A stretch of 64,000 nt of DNA from an uncultured bacterium (lineage in GTDB: Bacteria > Verrucomicrobiota > Lentisphaeria > Victivallales > UBA1829): contig CASFTV010000013.1 in assembly GCA_949297765.1 (NCBI GenBank), positions 1 to 64,000 of the forward strand. The letters run 5' to 3'. Of the stretch, positions 44,796 through 53,035 are shown piece by piece. Under the pieces are notes generated by a model. It searched no databases and was not told where the DNA came from. It saw only the letters and a program-made list of their open reading frames with translations. A program made the translations under genes and the position numbers. Position 1 is the stretch's first letter; each line of letters begins with the position of its first letter.

Positions 44796-45923
44796 TCAGA
44801 ATGTCCGGAGTTCATCGACAACCCGGCGGACCGCTTCCAGCCGGGCGTATCCATATTCCTCGCAGGGTTCCAGATAGGAGCCCTCGGTCCATTCGTTCCA
44901 GCAGGCGAGATGCACCATGCGCGCAGAAGAGTTCTCCGAACAGGCGAAACGGAGGTAATGACGGAACGCCTGTTCAAAACGTTCCGGCGTGTTGTTGACC
45001 ACAACTGTGTCGAACGGATAACCGACTTTTTCAAACATGTCCGACTGCACCGTCCGCGGACTCACATCCCAGCCGGTCGAAACGACCGGATTGAACGGGA
45101 CGCTGAGGCGTTTTGTGATCTCCGCGGCGAACGTTTTGTTTTTCTCGAACCAGTCCGCATACTCCATGGTCGGGAAGCCGCCCTGTCCGCCCCAGTTGTA
45201 GAGGGAGGTCATGTCGAAACCGGCGCGGCGGATGCGGTCATCAAGATCCTCGTCCTGCCAGCGGTCCCAGCAGTAGAGATTGGAATCCAGGATCACTTCG
45301 CCGAGTCCGGCGGCGGCCACGCGGGCGCGGAAATCGTCAAACAGCAGACGCGCCGTCTGTTCCCCTCCGAGATCCCGGATCATCCGCGACGGCTGGAAAA
45401 TCGAAAAATAAAGTTTCCCGTCAATCCGCAGATAATTCGGCTGATTGAAGTAGTGACGGATGCAGTGATCCGTGCAGTGCAGAAACGTCTCCGGAGTGGT
45501 TTTCCCGATGTCGCCCCAGAGCGGCGGAGCGGGCGTCCGGTAGCTGCCCGGATGGGAATAAATCGGATCGTGATTCGCCCACATCAGGGCAAATTTCAGA
45601 TCGGCGCAGTTCCGGGCGGGAAGAAATCCCTCCTGAAGACAGCGTTCCCGATAGGAACCGTCTTTGAAGTAATACCAGTCGAAAATGAATGCGTCGATTC
45701 CGTGTGAAGCGGCGTCGGCGATCTTGCGTTCCATCACGGCCGGATCGGCTTCGTCCTCATATCCGCGCAGGGGATGCTTCGGCTGCTTATGGCCTTCAAA
45801 ACGGGGCGTCGCATAGTGCGTCACACGCCATTCCGTCCAGCCTTTTCCATGAATGGTTTCGTTGCGCGCATCCACATGCCAGTTCGGGAAATAATAACTG
45901 CAGATCAGCGGTTTTTCTTTCAT
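44796..45923 (-). CDS. GH99-like / WbsX-family protein
   Basis: A 375-residue protein without a signal peptide. The N-terminal half follows the WbsX/GH99-like pattern closely: YYFPNWHVD, HGKGWTEW, HKQPKHPLRGY, DPAVMERKIADAASHGIDAF and IFDWYYFKDG (about residues 8-105). The end has WDVSPRT, a shortened form of the family's pattern, and ACWNEWTEGSYLEP (about 340-353). GH99 enzymes are endo-alpha-mannanases/mannosidases; the WbsX-like group also occurs in polysaccharide biosynthesis loci, but operon context with a pseudopilin and a GH39-like enzyme favours catabolism. AAGGAG lies 7 nt before the ATG at 45923. Confidence 0.82.
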   Translation of the reverse strand: MKEKPLICSYYFPNWHVDARNETIHGKGWTEWRVTHYATPRFEGHKQPKHPLRGYEDEADPAVMERKIADAASHGIDAFIFDWYYFKDGSYRERCLQEGFLPARNCADLKFALMWANHDPIYSHPGSYRTPAPPLWGDIGKTTPETFLHCTDHCIRHYFNQPNYLRIDGKLYFSIFQPSRMIRDLGGEQTARLLFDDFRARVAAAGLGEVILDSNLYCWDRWQDEDLDDRIRRAGFDMTSLYNWGGQGGFPTMEYADWFEKNKTFAAEITKRLSVPFNPVVSTGWDVSPRTVQSDMFEKVGYPFDTVVVNNTPERFEQAFRHYLRFACSENSSARMVHLACWNEWTEGSYLEPCEEYGYARLEAVRRVVDELRTF

Positions 45924-45956
45924 GTCCGTCTCCTTCTTCCGTATGTTCTGTCTGTT

Positions 45957-46040
45957 ATTATACACCGAATCTTCTGATTTTTCCGGGTGCAATCCGGTAA
46001 TTTCGGAAAAACTCCCGGAAAATATCAGGATTTACCGGAT
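45957..46040. promoter_or_regulatory. -10 box and 9-bp inverted repeat between GH99-like and AraC genes
   Basis: On the minus strand TATAAT lies at 45957-45962 (GH99-like operon) with no good -35. Upstream of it ATCCGGTAA (45992-46000) and TTACCGGAT (46032-46040) form a perfect 9-bp inverted repeat, 40 bp apart (almost four helical turns). Weak -35 plus inverted repeat suggests regulator dependence. Confidence 0.45.
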
Positions 46041-46091
46041 TTTCTCTCTTCCGGAACGCGGGAAAATACGCATTTCTTTCAAAGATGGAAC

Positions 46092-46119
46092 TTGAAAGGC
46101 AGAAAAAATACGATATGGT
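46092..46119 (+). promoter_or_regulatory. Promoter of the AraC-family gene at 46146
   Basis: TTGAAA (46092-46097), 16-nt spacer, TATGGT (46114-46119), shortly before an AAAGGAG ribosome-binding site. Confidence 0.45.
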
Positions 46120-46145
46120 AAATCCTGTAAAAAGGAGAAAACGCC

Positions 46146-47015
46146 GTGCCGCACCGGATCTATACCGTCAAAGATTTTTTCCGCAACGCCTTTCCGGATT
46201 TCATGATGGAAAAGACGCGGAACACCCCTGCGGAGTTCGCACCGGAACGCGCACGGATCGGAGAGCGGGAATTCTACAAGATCTTTTACATTCTGGAAGG
46301 CAGGGGAACGTTGCTGATCAACGGGAAAAGCTATCCGCTTTCGCCGGGATTTGTCGGGATCATCCATCCGCGCGACTTCACGACCTACCATCTTTCGGAG
46401 GAGATCCGGCTTTACAACATTCTGTTCTTCCGGTCGTTCATTGCGGACTGGCTCGGCGGAATTCACAACACGAACCATTTTTTCAATATTTTCGATCCGT
46501 CGCCGGACCGCTCGCGGAATCATGATCTTCTGCATCTTCTGGATGCGAACCGGAAGATTCTCGCGCTGATCCGGAGAATGGAACAGGAATTCCTTTCCCG
46601 GGACATCAACACGGAATATCTGGTCCGCCTCCACCTGCTGGAACTTCTGATCCATCTTGCGCGCCTCAGCACCCGGAACTATGCGAAAAAACGGCACGCG
46701 GAACTTGCCGGGCTGATTACGGATTATCTCCGGGACCATCTTTCCGAAGCGCTTCCGATGGAGCGGCTTGAAGAACACTTCGGACTTTCCGCAGGCTATC
46801 TGCATTCGCTGTTCCGGCAGCAGACCGGCAGTACCATCGGGAAAACGCTCCTGACCCTCCGGATCCGGGAGGCGGAAAAAATGCTGCGGGAGACCCCCCT
46901 CCCGGTCGAGCGGATCTGCTACCGCTGCGGTTTTTCCGATCCGAGCAATTTCTACAAGCAGTTCCGCCGGGAGACCGGCACAGTCCCCGGCGCGTTCCGT
47001 CCCCCGAAGAGATGA
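46146..47015 (+). CDS. AraC-family transcriptional regulator, divergent from the GH99-like operon
   Basis: A 289-residue regulator starting at GTG with AAAGGAG 8 nt upstream. The cupin sensor includes IFYILEGRGTLLINGKSY (about 45-62) and FVGIIHPRDFTTYHL (about 68-82). The C-terminal double HTH (about 190-285) shows FGLSAGYLHSLFRQQTG and ICYRCGFSDPSNFYKQFRRETG. It is likely the activator of the GH99-like/pseudopilin/GH39-like operon. Confidence 0.87.
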   Translation: MPHRIYTVKDFFRNAFPDFMMEKTRNTPAEFAPERARIGEREFYKIFYILEGRGTLLINGKSYPLSPGFVGIIHPRDFTTYHLSEEIRLYNILFFRSFIADWLGGIHNTNHFFNIFDPSPDRSRNHDLLHLLDANRKILALIRRMEQEFLSRDINTEYLVRLHLLELLIHLARLSTRNYAKKRHAELAGLITDYLRDHLSEALPMERLEEHFGLSAGYLHSLFRQQTGSTIGKTLLTLRIREAEKMLRETPLPVERICYRCGFSDPSNFYKQFRRETGTVPGAFRPPKR

Positions 47016-47046
47016 TCCCTCTGCGGGAGAGCGGCCGGAAGCGGAT

Positions 47047-50000
47047 TCACTCCGCCTTCACCGATTCCCCGGTCAGCTCGAAACACTCCTCCGTCTCCTT
47101 CCAGAAAAAGACCGCAAGATTCAGCTCCGTCTCATTCTCGGGGACGAGCACCGGAAGAGAAAACTCCTGCCACTTCCCGGTCAGCGCGCGGGCAGGAAAA
47201 TCCCGGCGGGGAAGCACCTTGCCGTACACCATTGCCTGCAGACGCCCCGTTCCACGGACACGGAAAGAGATCCGGTAGCGCGCTCCCGGCGTAATCTTCC
47301 GCAGAGGACAGATGATTCCCGCCGCCTTTTCTCTCCCTTCCGGTGTCGCGTTCAGCCGGACCGGATTTCCCGGCGTCAATTTTCCGCTCTGGAAAATGCG
47401 CCACGGCCCGAACGCTCCTTCCGGGAATTCCGCTTTCCGGCAGAGCGTTCCAAAGCGGTGCGCCGCCTTGATTCCGCCGATTCCGCTTCCCCATTCCAGA
47501 TACCCTTCCCGTCCGGAGGAGTCGTTGTTGTTGACCAGAAGAGCAAACCGGACCGGCTGATGCTTCCGGTAAATGAACGGATAGAGATCGCCCGGCGAAA
47601 CCTGAATCCGGTAAACGGTCTTCCCGGCGGAACGGACGATCTGCGCCCGGCTGCCGCGGAGAGGAACTCCGGCTTCCGAATAATCGGAGGGCAGATCCCC
47701 GTTCAGAACGGGCGTGCGGACCTTGTAGATCAGACCGTTTTTGCCGACCGCAAATTCCAGGACATCCCCTTCATCCCCCTTTCCGACGGCATCCAGCGCG
47801 AACTGGACGCTGTCCGCCTCCCAGACTTTTTTCCCTTCACATTCGGGATGGTGAACGGCATCCGTCACCTCGACATCCAGCAGAAGCCCCTCCGACGAGA
47901 ACGATGCGGCAAACCGGGCGGCAAATCCCTTCTTCCGTTCCTTCTCATTGCGGGAGACATAACGCACCACCGGATTCCACACCCGCGATGAAAACGGCGC
48001 GTACACCCCGTTCACACTCCGCTCCAGCTCCGGCAGAAGCGGACGCGGCGAAAGCTCCTTCAGCGCCACCCCCTTCTTCAGGATCGCGGGATCGGGATTC
48101 AACACAAAATAAACACGCCGCCCCTTCATTTCCCCGGACGAAACCTTCCGGCCTTCCCAGTCAAGAACGGTTCTGCCCTTCATCATCTCCGCAACCGCCT
48201 GAACCGGAGTCAGAGTTCCGGTCCCCTTCTGCGACCAGAAAAATGCAACCCGGCCCGCCACACTCTCAAACAGCGCGATCTGCTGATCGCCATCCCCGAA
48301 ATAGCACGCGCCAAGCGGTTTGACTTTTCCCGCGAAACGGTCCGTCGCCGTCCGCAGAGCCAGAGCGGAAAGACGCGGCTCCTGGAACGGCACCGACCGG
48401 AACAATCCGCTCACCTGCTGAATCCCCCCGGCCGCAGCGAAAAACCGCGCGCTTTCCGGATTCTTCTCTCCGGCGAACGTGTTGAACGCGGCGATCTTTT
48501 CCACATTCATGTTCAGCATCTGGGCAAGACGGATCAGCATCCGGAAGCAGAGATCCTCCTCCGTCGGCAGCACCGGAGCGGAACAGTTGTACAGATTCAC
48601 ATGCCACTCCGTTTCCACAAACCCCTTCGACGGCGCGCCGTATTTCCGATCCACCTCGAAAAACGGTTTGTGAGAGGTCACCACATGCGTTCCCAGCCGG
48701 TCATAGTACTTCTGAACTCCGAGCCGGGTCTCGGCATCATAGAACGGAATGTAACGCATCCCGATCCCGCCGTGGATGACCATGTTTTCCGGATTGACCG
48801 ATTTCAGCGCCGTATACCCTGTCTTCATCAGTTCGACAAACTGCTCCGGCGACGACTCCAGCCAGAAGATGCTTCCCCCCGGCAGATGCGGCTCGTTCCA
48901 CAGCTCCCACATCCGGATCCCCGGATACCGCTTTGCAAACGCCTTCAGATACTCTCCCCACGGCTTCATCTCCAACGGAGCATACGAGCGGTAATGAGAT
49001 TCCCAGAGCGTATTCTGCGGTTTCGGCGAATTCCAGCGCGGTGTTCCGAAGGTATTGAGTATCACCCGCTCCTGCGGATACCCCTCCTCGTCCGCAATCT
49101 TCAGAAAACGATCGGCCATGCTCCAGTCATACCGTCCGCGTTCGCGCTCGATCTGATCCCACGGAGCCGCATGCCACCGGACAAACGCATTGAGTCCGCA
49201 AAGACGCGCAACCGCAAACGAATCCTGCAGCGAACAGAAATACGGAGTATAGTCCGTCTCATTCATCATATTGATTCCGAACGGATGAGCATGATCCCCC
49301 CGTTCCCGCTTCTCCGTGACGGCGAAATTCTGAAACTCCCGCGTAAATGCCCCGCTCCGGCACAGACGGACCGGTGCATTGTTGAACTGCCGATGATGAG
49401 TCACAGAATACGTTTCCACCACCGGAGTCTGCGCGCCATCCTTTCCGATATGGAAAAACTTCACCTGATAAAATCCGGGGGACGGCGCTTTCCAAGTCCA
49501 GCGCGCCCCATCCACGGAACGGTCCGCCAGAATCTTCCCATCGGAATTCGACACAATCCCCCGCAGACCGGTCACGCCCGGCGGAAGAATCGCGGTAAAC
49601 GCCACCGGCTCCGTCAGAGCGAACCAGTTCAGCGGCTTTTCCGCCGTGACGCGATAGAGCCAGCGGATCTCAGGCTCTTCAAACGTTGTCTTTCCCGGCG
49701 GAGGGAGTTTTGGAAAACGAGTCCGGTAATCGGAGGTCGAAATCACGATCCGGAATTTTTCCACTCCGGCCGGATAGAAACGGGGAAGCACGGTCTGAAC
49801 CCGCGAAACGACCTTGTTCAGCAGAGAATCTTCCGGATAATGAAACGGCGGACGCGGGAAAAACGATCCGAGCGCCTTTCCGTTCCGGTCGAACCAGTGA
49901 ATCCGGATATGATGCGCAATCGGCCCCGTGGTAATCGTCTTCATGTGAATCTGCATCGGCGGACGGCCCGCGGGAATCTCATACATCGGCGACTGCCACG

Positions 50001-50091
50001 TTTTTTCTCCGGAAGAAGAGAGCGTAAAACTTCCGCCGGCACAAAGAAATGCCGCGAACAATGCAGTCAACATCAAAACCAACTTTCTCAT
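47047..50091 (-). CDS. Secreted GH39-like glycosidase with C-terminal CBM9-like domain
   Basis: A 1014-residue exported enzyme. Signal peptide (about 1-19), beta domains (about 20-260), TIM barrel (about 270-560) with ARLCGLNAFVRWHAAPWDQIERERGRYDW-type strand (about 303-331), acid/base Glu in WELWNEPHL (about 397) and nucleophile Glu in FVETEWHVN (about 494). Then a beta domain, a CBM9-like domain (about 730-885; KVWEADSVQFALDA) and a jelly roll (about 900-1014). The ATG at 50091 gives a clean signal peptide; an ATG 21 nt upstream is possible. It is in the same plan as 40757 and lies 27 nt after the pseudopilin at 50119. Confidence 0.78.
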   Translation of the reverse strand: MRKLVLMLTALFAAFLCAGGSFTLSSSGEKTWQSPMYEIPAGRPPMQIHMKTITTGPIAHHIRIHWFDRNGKALGSFFPRPPFHYPEDSLLNKVVSRVQTVLPRFYPAGVEKFRIVISTSDYRTRFPKLPPPGKTTFEEPEIRWLYRVTAEKPLNWFALTEPVAFTAILPPGVTGLRGIVSNSDGKILADRSVDGARWTWKAPSPGFYQVKFFHIGKDGAQTPVVETYSVTHHRQFNNAPVRLCRSGAFTREFQNFAVTEKRERGDHAHPFGINMMNETDYTPYFCSLQDSFAVARLCGLNAFVRWHAAPWDQIERERGRYDWSMADRFLKIADEEGYPQERVILNTFGTPRWNSPKPQNTLWESHYRSYAPLEMKPWGEYLKAFAKRYPGIRMWELWNEPHLPGGSIFWLESSPEQFVELMKTGYTALKSVNPENMVIHGGIGMRYIPFYDAETRLGVQKYYDRLGTHVVTSHKPFFEVDRKYGAPSKGFVETEWHVNLYNCSAPVLPTEEDLCFRMLIRLAQMLNMNVEKIAAFNTFAGEKNPESARFFAAAGGIQQVSGLFRSVPFQEPRLSALALRTATDRFAGKVKPLGACYFGDGDQQIALFESVAGRVAFFWSQKGTGTLTPVQAVAEMMKGRTVLDWEGRKVSSGEMKGRRVYFVLNPDPAILKKGVALKELSPRPLLPELERSVNGVYAPFSSRVWNPVVRYVSRNEKERKKGFAARFAASFSSEGLLLDVEVTDAVHHPECEGKKVWEADSVQFALDAVGKGDEGDVLEFAVGKNGLIYKVRTPVLNGDLPSDYSEAGVPLRGSRAQIVRSAGKTVYRIQVSPGDLYPFIYRKHQPVRFALLVNNNDSSGREGYLEWGSGIGGIKAAHRFGTLCRKAEFPEGAFGPWRIFQSGKLTPGNPVRLNATPEGREKAAGIICPLRKITPGARYRISFRVRGTGRLQAMVYGKVLPRRDFPARALTGKWQEFSLPVLVPENETELNLAVFFWKETEECFELTGESVKAE

Positions 50092-50118
50092 GCTTCTGTA
50101 TTCCTTTTCCATCTTCGA

Positions 50119-50901
50119 TCAATAAGCCTTTCCCTTCCACTGAAGCGTGGAAGAGGTCGTACTCCAGCCGTAACAGAACGGTCCTGCGTCAAACGGTTTG
50201 AACGGATAAGGGATCCGGATCGCGGCGACACTTCCGTCGAGCTTCAGCGTATTGCAGGCTCCGCCATGCCGGGCGGCGACATTTCCAAAATACACATTAT
50301 TCGGAATCGTTGGATTCCAGCGATAATACCCTTTCTCCGGAATGGACGATCCATCGGAATTGCGCTCCCACGTTTCCGCAATATAGAGCTTTGAGGAAGG
50401 ATTCTTCGCTCCGTCAATCCTGTTCGACTCCAGATAACTGTTTCCCATTTTCTCATTGATTCCATAATGAGAATTGTAATTCCACCAGCTGCTGGTTCCA
50501 TCCATGAGATAGGTTCCGGACATGGAAGGGCACCGGAACGTCTCGATTCCAAAATACCGTCCCTTTCTCTTCTTCCATGGATCCCAGTGTTTCGCCGGAT
50601 TCGTCGGATAGGTTTCCGTATTGGGCCCGAGGACCCCGAAGGTCCATGGAATCTGCGGATCCTGATAGTTGAACAGCGGAGGAGGCAGCCAGCTGTCATT
50701 TTCCATCACATATTGCATGATCCCCATCCCGAGGGTCTTCAAATTGTTCACACAGGATGCCGACCGGGCCTTGTCCCGCGCGGAATTCAACGCCGGGAGC
50801 AAAACACCGACAAGGATCGCAAGAATCGCAATCGTAATCAGCAATTCAATCAGAGTAAACCCTCTCCGACGACGAAAAAAAACCAAACTGCCGCCATTCA
50901 T
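50119..50901 (-). CDS. H-X9-DG pseudopilin
   Basis: A 260-residue pseudopilin with leader [30 protein letters not shown] and [34 protein letters not shown] near the C-terminus fits H-X9-DG exactly. The ATG at 50901 is preceded by GGAGGGAGAGG; ATG 50946 with AAAGGA 8 nt upstream is an alternative that lengthens the leader by 15 residues. A -10 TATAAT is at 50975-50980 (minus strand), without a clear -35. It is followed by the secreted GH39-like gene, and an AraC gene lies upstream on the same strand. Confidence 0.9.
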   Translation of the reverse strand: MNGGSLVFFRRRRGFTLIELLITIAILAILVGVLLPALNSARDKARSASCVNNLKTLGMGIMQYVMENDSWLPPPLFNYQDPQIPWTFGVLGPNTETYPTNPAKHWDPWKKRKGRYFGIETFRCPSMSGTYLMDGTSSWWNYNSHYGINEKMGNSYLESNRIDGAKNPSSKLYIAETWERNSDGSSIPEKGYYRWNPTIPNNVYFGNVAARHGGACNTLKLDGSVAAIRIPYPFKPFDAGPFCYGWSTTSSTLQWKGKAY

Positions 50902-51092
50902 CCTCTCCCTCCGCCATAAAAACCCATTCTGATCCAATATCTTCATTTTATCCATCCTTTCCCGGTTTCCGACCATTATAGCACAAACACAGCAAGAAGA
51001 CTTGGGGAATTTTCACAAAAAAAAACCAGAAATCCGAAATCTGAATATTCTCCAAAAAAAAGGAGAAAAATGCGACTGCATTTTCCTCCGGT

Positions 51093-51149
51093 CAAGGGCG
51101 CCGCCCTTGTCGCACTCCAGCGGCGAACACGCTGGTCGTGCAAAGCACG
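51093..51149. terminator. Three hairpins in a row after the AraC gene at 51182
   Basis: CAAGGGC/GCCCTTG (51093-51109, 3-nt loop), CCAGCG/CGCTGG (51117-51135, 7-nt loop) and CGTGC/GCACG (51137-51149, 3-nt loop). They lie just past the minus-strand stop at 51182, so they probably end that transcript. An outer TGCGA (51071-51075) and TCGCA (51110-51114) could also pair. No T tract is seen. The 51000-51180 gap otherwise holds nothing recognised. Confidence 0.45.
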
Positions 51150-51181
51150 AAACACCTCTCACTCACACATCGAAATCCGAA

Positions 51182-52057
51182 TCACTCGTGAACAATCTTC
51201 CGGAAACTGCCCGGATTGCACCCGAACCGCTGCTTGAAAATCCGGTAAAAATAACTCAAATCATTAAAACCGCACTCATAACAGATTTCCGAAATTTGTT
51301 TTGCCGAGTTCCAGAGCAGCTCGGCGGCGTAATCCAGCCGATGCTCGTTGACATCCTCAATAATCGTCCGCTCGGTCGACTTCTTATAAAGATGACAAAG
51401 ATGCTGACGACTCAAACCGAACCGCTTCGACAAGTCCGAAAGCTGAAACGGCCTCCGGAAATCCGTTTCGATCATCCTCCGGATGGAGGCAACAACCTGT
51501 TCATGCGCGGATTCCGGCTCTTCCGAATCCCGGAAGCGCTGGAAATGGATCAGCAGATGCAGCAGATTGAGCTTGATATCCCATTGATAATTCACATCCT
51601 TCCTGAAATATTCCTGCTCCAGCTCGGCGACAATGGAGCGGATATGACGGGATGCCCGATACGCATAAAACGGAATCTTTTCCTCCAAATGATAGTCACT
51701 GGAAAACATCTTGAAAAACGCGGAGCGGCGCATCAGCGACTCCAGTTCATTCCCCAGGAAATCTCTGGAAAAAAGAATATTGCAGACAATCATCGGCTCT
51801 TCCGCCACCTTGTAATTGGTCAGAAAATCGGGATGCATCAGATAAATGCACCCCTCCGCCAGCGGAAAATTCCGTCCGCAGAATTCCAGAGTTCCCTTTC
51901 CCCCTTCGACCAGCGTGATCTTCCAGAAATCGCGGATGGAGGGCGGCGTACATTCAAACTGCTTCCTCGTATGATGATACTTCACAATCGCAAACGGAAA
52001 CTCCGGACCGAAATAGAGCGAGGAACTCAAATAGCGGACTTTGACATTTTTTTCCAT
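51182..52057 (-). CDS. AraC-family transcriptional regulator
   Basis: A 291-residue regulator. The sensor has VEGGKGTLEFCGRNFPL (about 51-67) and GCIYLMHPDFLTNYKV (about 70-85). The C-terminal double HTH (about 195-285) shows RFGLSRQHLCHLYKKSTER and ICYECGFNDLSYFYRIFKQRFG. It is on the same strand as, and directly upstream of, the pseudopilin/GH39-like genes, unlike the other loci where the regulator is divergent. Confidence 0.87.
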   Translation of the reverse strand: MEKNVKVRYLSSSLYFGPEFPFAIVKYHHTRKQFECTPPSIRDFWKITLVEGGKGTLEFCGRNFPLAEGCIYLMHPDFLTNYKVAEEPMIVCNILFSRDFLGNELESLMRRSAFFKMFSSDYHLEEKIPFYAYRASRHIRSIVAELEQEYFRKDVNYQWDIKLNLLHLLIHFQRFRDSEEPESAHEQVVASIRRMIETDFRRPFQLSDLSKRFGLSRQHLCHLYKKSTERTIIEDVNEHRLDYAAELLWNSAKQISEICYECGFNDLSYFYRIFKQRFGCNPGSFRKIVHE

Positions 52058-52095
52058 TCTTCCATTCCTTCATCATCTCTCCTGACAAACAAATA

Positions 52096-52182
52096 GTATA
52101 CCTCCGATTTTCCCGAAAGCAACAGCAGAAGGAAAATAAAAAACTCCGCCGTCTTGAAATCTCCCCCGGAAAGTGTTAAACT
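52096..52182. promoter_or_regulatory. Divergent promoters for the AraC gene (-) and the YdbH operon (+)
   Basis: Minus strand: TTGCTT (52118-52123), 16-nt spacer, TATACT (52096-52101). Plus strand: TTGAAA (52154-52159), 17-nt spacer, TAAACT (52177-52182). The -35 boxes are about 30 bp apart. Confidence 0.5.
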
Positions 52183-52223
52183 ATCCCGGATCATCCCCGG
52201 AAACAGAAAGAAAGGAGACCGCC

Positions 52224-52574
52224 ATGCTGCTTTGGGCCGGAGTATGGATCATCCTTGCCGAATGCGCAGCCGTTCTCGCAGTCTGCCTCCTCCCGGACAG
52301 ACGACACTGGAAACCCGTTCTGATTCTCCTTCTCCTTGCCGCGGGGATCGGAGGCTCCCTCTATTCCGCACTCTCCCCCCGGGCAGAACAGTCCGCGGCC
52401 CGACGCATTCACGAGGAGGCATGCGCCCGGGCGGAAAAACTGATCCGCTCCGGAAGAAAATCCAGCCTTGCCTCCGCATTGAGAGAGAGCTTCTTCCCGT
52501 CATCCCCCCATCCGGAAAACGCGGCCGCATTCCTGAAACAGGTCAGATCCGCAGAAACGGAGAGCCCCCGATGA
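52224..52574 (+). CDS. Small membrane protein of unknown function
   Basis: A 116-residue protein with AAAGGAG before the ATG. Two membrane segments at the N-terminus (about 1-20 and 25-43: LLWAGVWIILAECAAVLAVCLL and PVLILLLLAAGIGGSLYSAL) are followed by a charged cytoplasmic or periplasmic tail. No family is recognised. It is first in an operon with another small membrane protein (4-nt ATGA overlap), the YdbH-like gene and the YnbE/YdbL-like gene, so a role in envelope lipid transport is possible but unproven. Confidence 0.65.
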   Translation: MLLWAGVWIILAECAAVLAVCLLPDRRHWKPVLILLLLAAGIGGSLYSALSPRAEQSAARRIHEEACARAEKLIRSGRKSSLASALRESFFPSSPHPENAAAFLKQVRSAETESPR

Positions 52575-52900
52575 TCGCCGTCATGATCAGCCTTGTAAAA
52601 ACAATCACGCTGTTCACCCTCCCGGCAGGCGCACTTCTTTTCTTCTGCGGAAAAAAACTCTCCGCCCGTCAGCAGATTCTTCTGCTTCTTGCGCTTCTGA
52701 GCATCAATCTGGCCCTGCTTCTGTTCATCGGGAGCCGGATGCAGCTCCACTATACCCGCAGTTTCTACAGCCGCAATCTGCAGCGCTACGGCGAACTTCT
52801 GGAAAGAGTCGACACCACGGAGGCTCTTGCACTCACCCGGGCCTTCCACTCCGATCCGATGCACCCGATCCCGAACGAGTCCCCGACGCAACCGCAATAA
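52571..52900 (+). CDS. Small membrane protein of unknown function
   Basis: A 109-residue protein with two membrane segments (about 5-26 and 34-54: LVKTITLFTLPAGALLFFC and ILLLLALLSINLALLLFIG) separated by a short basic loop KKLSARQQ, which suggests an N-out or hairpin topology, and an amphipathic tail RNLQRYGELLERV. The ATG overlaps the stop of the upstream gene (ATGA). No family is recognised. It lies 135 nt upstream of the YdbH-like gene. Confidence 0.65.
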   Translation: MIAVMISLVKTITLFTLPAGALLFFCGKKLSARQQILLLLALLSINLALLLFIGSRMQLHYTRSFYSRNLQRYGELLERVDTTEALALTRAFHSDPMHPIPNESPTQPQ

Positions 52901-53035
52901 CCCCTCCTCCGGACGCGGAAAAAACAGCAAATGCTCCTTCCGCCGGAAGAAGATTGCGGAAAGGCTCCAAAAAAACTGGAAAGAATCCGATTCCGGTGTA
53001 CATTACCGGAAAAGAATGAAACAGGAACCGCATCC

